Assembly: GCA_009733575.1 (NCBI GenBank)
Contig: ML769618.1
Location: 44,670 to 108,669 of the forward strand
Source of the DNA: Gymnopus androsaceus JB14
Taxonomy: Eukaryota > Basidiomycota > Agaricomycetes > Agaricales > Omphalotaceae
Direction: 5' to 3'
DNA length: 64,000 nucleotides
The notes beneath the pieces are model-generated. The model was not told the DNA's origin. It did not search any database and worked only from the letters and a program-made list of their open reading frames with translations. Every line of letters starts with the position of its first letter. The first letter of the stretch is position 1. Position numbers and translations under genes: made by a program. Below are positions 55,990 to 64,000 of this stretch, in pieces.

Positions 55990-58900
55990 CTATTTTACAT
56001 CTTAGTCGTTTACCGTCTTCATCAGAGCTCCATTCTTCGCTCAATCGGGTGATTTTACGTTCCACAACAGTAACTTCTACGGAGAAGCGATGTATTCAAC
56101 CGTAAGCATATCAATGTTTCTACTGGTATTTCAATGCTGCTTACACCTGGATCGAAAGCCGCAACGCGGAAGGATTAATGCTGTCATCGAAGGAGACGAC
56201 CAGGAAATTCAGTCGAGATACTCCGCTTTACCTATATCCTCCACAAATCGGTCTTTTGCTTCAAGTCGAAAACGGCAAAGAGGCGATGATGCTACCTCTT
56301 CGCTCACAGAAAGAGCGTGGAAAAGGTTACGCAGAGAAGAGCCTGTTTCCCCAATGTCCATCTCACCGAGAGAAGGAATGGTATTTGGCGGTGAAGAGGA
56401 TTTCGGTGCCAGGCGTTTGTCTATGACAGAGGAGAGTCCTCGTTCCAATGAAGATGGCTCGGGGCTGCGTTCTCCTGTCTTCGACTGTGAGTTACTGCAT
56501 CCTGCTGTGCCTATGACTCTGTTTTCACTGCTGCCATCTCAATCAAGTCGGATATCCTTATCAAGTTGATGTTCAAGATACAGCTCGCATTTCAAACTTT
56601 AACTACTCCAAACAACAACAACAACCATTGCACATTGATCCATCCATGCATGAAGACATTCATGGAGCAAACACACAGGAGGCAAGGATGGGGGGGTCTA
56701 GACATTGCAGGAATACTCTTTTGGAGTGAGTTTCTCTATCATTCTACAGTTTGCTTGTTGTCATTTAATACCTTCAACAGTTCTTCTTTCTTTGCACAAT
56801 CGCACAATTTTACAATAAATGGTTCTCATTTCCATCATTATGCTTGTTCAGGGAGCAGTCACGGTCAAAATCGATCCACCTGTAAGCATATCAATATGTA
56901 CTGTTGTATGATCTTGCTTACGCCGGGTGCGGGGAATCTTGAAGCAGTCAAGCAAGAAGACGTTACTTCCAGTGCATTCCGTGTGGTGAGCGGCACTGCT
57001 TTGTCTATCATCAGTGCATTTTTTGACTTGTAAAACATAGATCCCGATGCATAAACTTCGTACGCTGGGTGTCATATACACACGAAAAGGATACCGATTC
57101 AACAGCGCAAAGCGAAAGAAATCTGACGTGGTGGTTCAGGTTTTTGAGGGTTCTGAGGCCAGAGAGGTAAGACGTTCACTCCTTTTCTTCAGACATTTTA
57201 TCAGACATTTTTATCCTGACTTTGCTACAGTTGTGGCAGAAAACTTTAACGTTTTCTCGGCGACTAGTGTAAGGCAACAATACAAAAGCTAAAGTCTATG
57301 CCTATAGTAACTTCTACTGCCAGAAATGCCCATGCTCTTGACATCATAGGTGTATCGCCTACTTCTGCCGACTCTTCAGACCCACACTATATTGTTTTCG
57401 ATGGAGGTGCGTTTGCTGATCTTTGTTTACTCAGCGGTCTAACTTTATCATACCATATAGCGGGAAGTAGGAATACTCATCAAGTAATTGCATCAATGCT
57501 AAGAAAAGGAGCTATGGAAGCCACACTGATAGGATTGCGAGCGGTAGGAGTTCTCTGCATTTTCGAACTCAACCACTGATGAGGTCTTCTAGGTACATGG
57601 GGTTGCAGTACGCGTTCTTCGAGTACCCTGGTATACCCTATACTGAAGTTCAGTTCACAGCTGGGGTTTGACTATATTTCCAAAGCTGTCATTCCCTTGT
57701 CAGATCTGGGAATTGATGTAAGTAATGGTGTTAATAAAATACCAATAATTAATGGACTATTCGACATCAACAGGAACTTGATGTTTTTTCAGATGACACT
57801 GGTCATACCCGGCTGACTTTCACTCCCAATGTTTTGGGTTCTTCAACCCTCATGAACCGACAGTTGTCCACCGATCTTGATGTTTTCAACTCTTTTATTA
57901 AAAAAGTCAGGTCGAGTCAATTACAAACGTTGGATCACTTATTAGATGTCTTTTGCTCTGTAGATCTTCAACCATGCCAACCACACATTACATGGTGAGC
58001 TCAGAATGTTTTGCCTCTCATACAATTCTTTGTGACATGTATACTAAAGGGGACGAGGCGGATCAACATATGAAGGAAGAATTTATCAATGGCGACAGGC
58101 TAACACCTCAAATGGAATCTGCTGGTGATCCTGAAATTCCTCTCGTTGCAAACACACTCCAGGCCGCCAAACGCCCTCCCCGACGTGAACTAATTTGGAA
58201 TGCTTCTGGCTTCTCCGAGTCGTCGTTATCTTCCATATCCCAAACCTACGACAATGTGATTTTTAATGACAGCATTCAACTACCTCGCCGCTTTGGTCGC
58301 AGCGTCATGGGATATCGACGCGCTTGTAGTTGTGAAGGGTATACTCGAGAAGAAATCACCTTTACCCCAGATGCCTTCCGAAATGCGGTGCTAATATACC
58401 AGCAACCATCCCCCAATGAAAGATGTGGCCAGTGCGGGGAGCTTCTACCAGAACCTATCATTTTTGGTAGCAGTGCCGATATGGAAGGAGATGACAAGGA
58501 AAGACGGTCCAGGCTCCTAGTTGACTACGATAAACAATGCGGCGTTATCAACCATAAAAATCTTCCCTGTTCACGTTCTCTAACTTGCCAATCTCACTCC
58601 ATGGCCGCAAAACGTGCTGTCACTCGTTCCCGGCCATACGATGACCTGCTTATTGATTGGCAGCGTGAACGCAACCCGAATTTTGTCGAGCGGGTTGAGA
58701 GGGAGACCAAGGAGAAGAAGGATCAGGAGAAGGCAGAGCGTCCGGTTCCCGCAAGGTCTGGGTGGCGTTCAGTTACCCAGCGAACTCGCAAAAAGAAGAA
58801 GGAAACTGCTTCGCCACCGCTTAGACTCAATATGCCTACTCCAACTCGGCCCCGCAGCCGGAGCTGGGCGACTTGGCAACGTGAGTGAAAATTTCTCTCA

Positions 58901-59282
58901 GTCTTCATGAGTAGTGCGCTGACCTTGACTTTCAGCTGATCCCAACATGGCGCCATCTCCTGCATCTGTTGAGCCTACGCTACTCGACTCTGACGGTAGT
59001 CCTGGGTTGTTTGGTCCCAGATCTCCTCGTGACTCATGGAATCCTCCAACGCAAGAAACTCATCTTGTGATACCCCCAGGAGCGGGCCCTATGAACCCTC
59101 CTTTTGGTGCTTCTGCTCCAGTGATTCCAATAGACCAGTATGGACCGAGGATGCCTGGGCCAGTGATACCGGGAATGCCACCTGAGGGAGTGCCACAGCC
59201 ATTTATTCCTCCTGGTCCTACTATACTGCGCGTCCCAGGAAGTCCTCTCTCCAGCAGTAGCGGTAGCGATAGCGGTAGTTGA
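55990..59282 (+). CDS. Agaricomycete kinase-like family protein fused to an SCA7 (Sgf73/ataxin-7) zinc domain
   Basis: Unit A. Two N-terminal modules of the type FFAQS..F.I..S.F (near 56040 and 56790) flank a basic KRQRGDD..LTERAWKRLRREE exon. Then come DVVVQVFEGSEARE, LWQKTLTFSRRL, HALDIIGVSPTSA..HYIVFDGG, LDYISKAVIPLSDLGID, ELDVFSDDTGHTRLTF, NHANHTLHG, and the tail PPRRELIWNASGF..REEITFTPDAFRNAVLIY..CGQCGELL. This order matches a mushroom-specific kinase-fold-like family of unknown role. The same open exon continues to VDYDKQCGVINHKNLPCSRSLTCQSHS and KRAVTRSRPYDDLL, an SCA7 domain with its Cys3-His ligands, as found in the SAGA deubiquitinase anchor Sgf73. An intron at 58884-58935 leads to a Pro-rich exon ending at 59282. 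Several exon joins in 56.0-57.8 kb are unsettled and stops occur, so part may be decayed. Confidence 0.6.
58500..58700 (+). other. SCA7 zinc-binding domain segment within the fused frame
   Basis: CGVINHKNLPCSRSLTCQSHS then KRAVTRSRPYDDLLIDWQRERNP. In Sgf73/ataxin-7 this domain binds zinc and lies in the SAGA coactivator. It follows CGQCGELLPE without a stop or splice signal, and a Lys/Glu-rich helix follows (ERETKEKKDQEKAE). The paralogue in unit B replaces it with unrelated sequence. Confidence 0.8.
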
Positions 59283-59384
59283 AGCGGAAGCCCAAGTAGT
59301 GGCAGAACTGGACGACCATCGAGATCAAGGTGATCTAGTCGATCTAGTCAATCCCTACTCCAGCTCCCATGCCACCTCCAGTGC

Positions 59385-59660
59385 TTTTAGGGGAGGCCGT
59401 GCTTTCCCCAATCCTTTGGTCAGTGTGGGGCAAGTGTGGGGAAAACCAAATCCCAAACCTAATCATCTTCATTCCTAATCCGGAAGGATTCGAAAATTCG
59501 GAATTGGAATCCTCCGCTTCACTGCAGTATGTCTTTCGTATTATTCTCTATCAGGGTGGAGTCACCGCCATACCGAAACAAAGTATACATATTACATATT
59601 ACATCTCTTTTTGTAACTGTAAGTGTCGAAATATATGTTATTTATGTGACTAGTGTACAT
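59385..59660 (+). repeat. Leader repeat of duplicated unit B
   Basis: Counterpart of 54465-54780. A GTGGGGCAAGTGTGGGG doubling near 59425-59441 is absent from unit A, and an ATTACATATTACAT doubling near 59590 is also specific to this copy. Confidence 0.8.
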
Positions 59661-59749
59661 TTGTGGGACCTTGAGAATTCTGCACTGCCCGTACACTGCC
59701 ACCGTATCTTTATCCTCACTAACCGACCGTCTTATCTTTGACCGTCTTA

Positions 59750-60020
59750 TCTTTGCGCGGACGAGTCCGACTCCGAGTGCTCGGAGGCAGTTCAGGCAAG
59801 ATCTCAGCGCTCAAGACAGATTCAGAACACGTTCAAAAGGCCTAATTCTTACTCTTTGAATTGTTGCTGGTGCCTGTGTATCGCGATCCGCATCCAGAAT
59901 GTGTATAGGAAGTCACATCGCTAGTGAGGGATTATGTTGAGCTGACTATAGGCTTAGATTTCGACAAGGCAGATCTCGAGGACTCGGCTAAGGACGTACG
60001 TTTGGTATGGGAGCGCCTCT
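59750..60020 (+). pseudogene. Shredded copy of the SWSAP1-like gene (unit B)
   Basis: Keeps TTTGCGCGGACGAG, CAGAACACGTTCAAAA, GCCTGTGTATCGCGATCC, GAAGTCACATCGCTAG and GGATTATGTTGAGCTGACTA from the parent at 33 kb, with large deletions between them. It retains the LERVQEVASLAG-equivalent stretch that unit A has lost, so the two copies decayed independently. Confidence 0.75.
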
Positions 60021-60429
60021 CGTCGGGAATGTGATTATGCAGATTTTGTAAGTATGATGCGTCTTTGTGGTATCTTTCCCAAAACACTCACAGGTTTTTT
60101 GCCTTTAGAATTTCTCGAATGCACAAGCATTCACCAGTAACTATAGCAAAGTCGTACTCAAACCGAGCTGACATCCCATGGCCACTGCTTTTAAAATTTA
60201 CAGCTTGGCCCGTTCTACAGCTTGGCCCATTCAAATGATTCAATCCGTCATATTGATCCCATATCCGATTACCCACTACCCACTGCACTGCCTAGTGTTG
60301 CTTTAATTTGCTTACTATTAGTCTTTAATTCTATCTACACTTCGCTTTTCAGCTCCATCTGTATTATGCTCCAGCTGTATTCCAGTTCATAAAAGCTCGC
60401 TTCTTTTATTTGACAGCCGTTTACCGTCC

Positions 60430-62935
60430 CCACCAGAGCTCCATTCTTCTCTCTATCACACGGTTTAACAGTATATCTGCTCTTTTTCGGAGGGAAACCA
60501 TGGATTCGATGGTAAGCATATCAACGTGTCTACTGATGCTTCAATGCTGCTTACACTTGAAAATCCAGAAGCCGCAATGGGGAAGTATTAGTGCTGTCTT
60601 CGAAGGAGAAGACAAGGAAATACAGCCAAGCTACTTTCCTTTACCTTCATCCTTGCCATCGTACTCCACAAATCGGTCTATCGTTCCAAAACGGCGAACA
60701 GACGATGTTGGTACCGCAGAACTTTCAAACACTTCTGCTTCAAGCTCCTCGCTCACAGAAAGAGCGCAGAAAAGGTTACATAGAGAAGAACCTATCTTTC
60801 GGCCAAGTTATTCCTCAATCCCCACCTCGCCGAGAACGGTGTTTGGTGGTAGAGAAGATTTTGGTGTCAGATCGGTTCTCAGATTCTCTCCCTTTCAGCA
60901 TCCATCTACGACAAAGGAGGGTCCTTATTCCAGCGAAGATAATCTCAATAAAGTCCGATATCCTGATCAAGTCAATATTGAAGATGCGGCTCGCATCTCA
61001 AACTTTGACCACTACGAACAACAGCAACAACCGCTAACTGATCCATCCACGCATGAAGACATTCATGATTATGGAGCAAGCACACGGCAGGCAAGGATGG
61101 AGTCTAGACGTGGTAGAAATACCCTTCCAGAGTGAGCTTCGCTATGATTCTACGGTCGTTGTCGTTCACCTTATCCTCAACTTCAGAGCTCCATTCTTCG
61201 CTCAGTCGCATGGTTTTACAATCCAAAATAGTCAATTCTACGCTTGCTCTGGGCATGGATTCAACCGTAAGCATATTGATGTCACTACCATAGTGCTTCA
61301 GTTCTGCTTACACCGAGAACCAGAAGTGCGTGAGCAAGATGCTCCCTCCCCAGCATTTTGGTGTGGTGAGCGGCCCTTGATATTTATCACAATGCATAGT
61401 TTGACCGTAAACATAGATCCCAAGGGATGAACTCCGTACCCTGAGTGTAATATGTACACGAGAAGGGTCACGATTCAACAGCGCAAATCGAAAGGGATCT
61501 GATGTGGTGGTTCAGGTTTTTGAGGGCTCTGAGGCCAGAGAAGTAAGACCTGCACTCTTCTCTTACAGACATTCTTGTTCTGACTTGCCACAGTTGTGGC
61601 AGAAAACTTTAACGTTTTCTCGGCGACTAGTGTAAGACAATAACACAAAAAGCTGAAGTCTATCCTTATAGTAACATCTACTACAGAAATGCCCATGCTC
61701 TTGACATCAGTAGGTGTATCACCTACTTCTGCCGACTGTTCAGACCCACACTATATAGTTTTCGATGGAGGTGCGTTTGCTGCCCTTTGTTTATTTAGCG
61801 GTCTAACCTTATCCTGTCATATAGCGGGCAGTAGGAATACTCATCGAGTAATTGCATCAATGTTGAGAAAAGGAGCTATGGAAGCCACACTGATAGGATT
61901 GCGAGCGGTAAGGTGTTTTTCTTTTGTTCGAGTTTCTTTACGAAGGCTTTCTAGGTATATGGAATTACAGTGAGTCAGATTGTTTTTTTTCACCCGACTA
62001 CCTATCCTTCACTGAACTTTACCATAGTCGGGGCTTGACTACATTTCTAAGACAATCCTCCCCTTATCTGATCTAGGAGTCAATGTAAGTGATATCGTTA
62101 GTGGAAATGCCCTAGTATTCATTGAGCAACAGGGATTTGATGTTTTTCGGATGACTCTGGCCATACCAGGCTGACGTTTACTTCCAATGTCTTGGGTTCT
62201 TCAACTCTGAACCGACAGTCGTTACCCGACGTTGAAATTTGTAATTTTTTATTAAGAAAGGTCAGGATCGAGTCAATCGCAAATATTGGATATGTTTTAA
62301 TGTTTTCGCTCGCAGATATTCAACAATGCCAACCACACGATACATGGTAAGCTCTGGAATATTATTGCCTCATAAATTCGTTGTGACCTGTATCTCAAAG
62401 GGGACGATGCGGACCAACATATGAAGAGGAATTTACCAATAGCAGGAGGCTAACGCCTCAAATGGAATCTGCTGGTGATCCTGAAATTTCTCTTGTCGCA
62501 AACACGCCCGAGGCCGCCAAACGCCCTCCCCGACGTGAAATAATTTGGAGTACTTTTGGTTTCTCCGAGTCATCGCTATCTTACATATCCCAAACCTATG
62601 ACAATCTAATTTTTAATAACGACAGCATTCAACTACCTCGCCACCTTGGTCACAGCATAGAATATCAACGCGCTTGTCGTTGTGAAGGGTATATTCGAGA
62701 AGAAATCACCTTCACACCAGATGCGCTTCGGAATGCGGTGCTGATATACCAGCAGCCATCCCTCAATGAAAGATGTGGCCTTTGTGGGGAGCTTTTAGCA
62801 ATATTACCTCCTTACGCTGGCGCATCGCAACAACATTTTAACCCGTTAAAACGCGCCACCGCCCCCAGCGCTTCAGATCTCTCACCAAAACTGGTTGAAA
62901 ATCCCCTGCGTATCATACGTACAATTTAGACATCC
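60430..62935 (+). pseudogene. Paralogue of the kinase-like family gene, unit B, without SCA7 domain
   Basis: Matches unit A in order. The long basic exon from ATG 60500 (MDSMVSISTCLLMLQ..) contains SSSLTERAQKRLHREE. Then come APFFAQSHGFTIQNSQFYAC, DVVVQVFEGSEARE, LWQKTLTFSRRL, LTSVGVSPTSADCS..YIVFDGG, the LRKGAMEATLIGLRA phrase, LDVFRMTLAIPG-type shifted frame near 62140, and MESAGDPEISLVANTPEAAKRPPRREIIW..REEITFTPDALRNAVLIYQQPS..CGLCGELL. After CGELL it continues AILPPYAGASQQHF and stops at 62929. Several exons are frame-shifted relative to unit A (near 61960-62400), so it is probably not functional in full. Its kept N-terminal exon may still be expressed. Confidence 0.6.
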
Positions 62936-63479
62936 AGAGTCATCTACCCGACTCTGACCTATCACAGTTGATGGAAAGGAACTCATTGACATTTGGGAAC
63001 GGCGAAATCTAGAATAGCCAAAGATTCACGATTGGTTATCATCTGAAGAGCGGGTTACATTAGTGAATAAATTGTCTTCGTTCCATCCAGTCGTCTTGTA
63101 GTAAATTCGAAGACATACGACGCGAAAGGATGTATTGAAGAAGCAGCTCGATGCTTGATATTGAGGCATACGCATTACGACGTGTGTGACGAGTAGGCCC
63201 TATACGTTGCATGGCGTCTGAATTCGAACTCTAGATTTTCTCAAGAACTATTGTGCATTTACAGCAGAGCAGCCTAGATATCAGGTTCGCTTCACTCTCG
63301 CAAATCTCGCTACACAATGAGACAATTGGAATAATGCCAGTGAACACTTGAACTCGACATTTTCAGGTTTCAAACGTGGCAAGAAGATAGTTTTGTACAA
63401 CTACTTACATACACTAGTCCCACGAAACAGAATAACAACGCACTTGTAGAATATTTTTTGGTGGTCCTGATCCTCATTT
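62936..63479. other. Spacer after unit B
   Basis: No gene. The stretch has no clear match in unit A and does not contain the SCA7 or Pro-rich sequence found at the same place there. Confidence 0.4.
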
Positions 63480-63660
63480 ACATCGCTGCCCAACTAGATA
63501 TGTGCAAGCTTGAGCGCTTACGATACAGAGATACCTTTCTAGGACATCTTCCCAAAATATTTCACAAGCTTTTCGTCTCTAGATTCTCTCGACTGCTTAT
63601 ACATTTACCAGTAACAAGTTCGAGCGATTTGGTTTTCAGGCTAATACCAGCAAAGTTGTG
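63480..63660 (+). repeat. Start of a third, partial duplicated unit
   Basis: GAGCGCTTAC, ATCTTCCCAAA, CTCTAGATT..TCGACTGCTT and CATTTACCAGTAACAAG recur from 54818 plus 55670-55740, and from 60065-60140. Only this stretch of the unit is present before different sequence begins. Confidence 0.6.
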
Positions 63661-63729
63661 CCCAAGTTGTCGTCGTCCCGGCAAAACAGGACCCCGGAAT
63701 CTCCTATGGAACCTCCCTCGGCCAGAGGT

Positions 63730-64000
63730 CCTAAATGACGCTATGATTTCAGGCTAAATGACGCTATTTTGGACAAGGATCATCACGTGAATCGAAAAAA
63801 ATCCCCAGATTTTTTTAAAAATTCCAAAAAATCACCCAACCAGTTATATGTACATCTAGATGTCTCCTTTACTTATACGTATTAGAAGTATCAAAAGCTG
63901 AATGCCAACGCTTCATCTTGGCGCCATTCTCAAAGGTCAAAATTTTCGGTTCGGCGCTGATGCACCGGCTCAAATGACGCTATGGGCGGACAAGGACCAA
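63730..64000 (+). repeat. AAATGACGCTAT direct repeats at the window end
   Basis: AAATGACGCTAT occurs three times (63732, 63756 and 63972). Two are followed within ten bases by GGACAAGGA(T/C)CA. The last lies at the window border, so the structure is cut off. Confidence 0.6.

Overview
The window is nuclear DNA of a filamentous basidiomycete, most likely an agaricomycete (mushroom-forming) fungus. Genes are dense and split by many 45-65 nt GT-AG introns. Divergent promoters are very short. Several families typical of Agaricomycetes are present: a Plavaka-type transposase, two DUF6532-like proteins, a multi-membrane-span family and a kinase-like family. I cannot name the species.

Layout. 1-13.2 kb: three generations of an M17 leucyl aminopeptidase. 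There is a damaged 5'-truncated copy at the left edge, a short relic near 4.5 kb and one intact 17-exon gene at 10.7-13.2 kb. A membrane protein gene (6.2-8.8 kb) and gene-poor, repeat-derived DNA lie between them. 13.6-22.4 kb: a CACTA-like non-autonomous element with a 3-bp target duplication, a glycerophosphodiester phosphodiesterase-like gene, a 470-bp inverted-repeat element, a Zn2Cys6 transcription factor and a 97-bp foldback. 23.1-30.4 kb: a cassette of DUF6532-like gene, Plavaka transposase and second DUF6532-like gene. 30.8-32.4 kb: a 1.2-kb near-perfect palindrome beside a Helitron-type PIF1 helicase fragment.

33-53.8 kb is a conserved housekeeping block: a possible SWSAP1/Shu-type ATPase, MDM10 (ERMES/SAM), a PPR-like mitochondrial protein, a SelW/Rdx-like protein, PCH2/TRIP13, two conserved unknowns, CLASP/STU1, a mitochondrial-type rhomboid protease, TRAPP subunit TRS20/sedlin and a Gln-rich protein. 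The genes are mostly unrelated in function. What they share is tight head-to-head packing.

54.5-64 kb is a young tandem duplication. Each unit has a shared leader repeat, a broken copy of the 33-kb ATPase-like gene, and a gene of the agaricomycete kinase-like family. In the first unit that gene runs in one open frame into an SCA7 zinc domain of the Sgf73/ataxin-7 type. The second unit lacks that domain.

Many clearly conserved genes (PPR, Rdx, STU1, the 43.5-kb unknown, the Gln-rich gene, the Plavaka transposase) show isolated one-base frame breaks. These may be assembly indel errors rather than biology, so pseudogene calls based on one indel need care. Exon borders were read by eye from splice signals and protein-family expectation.
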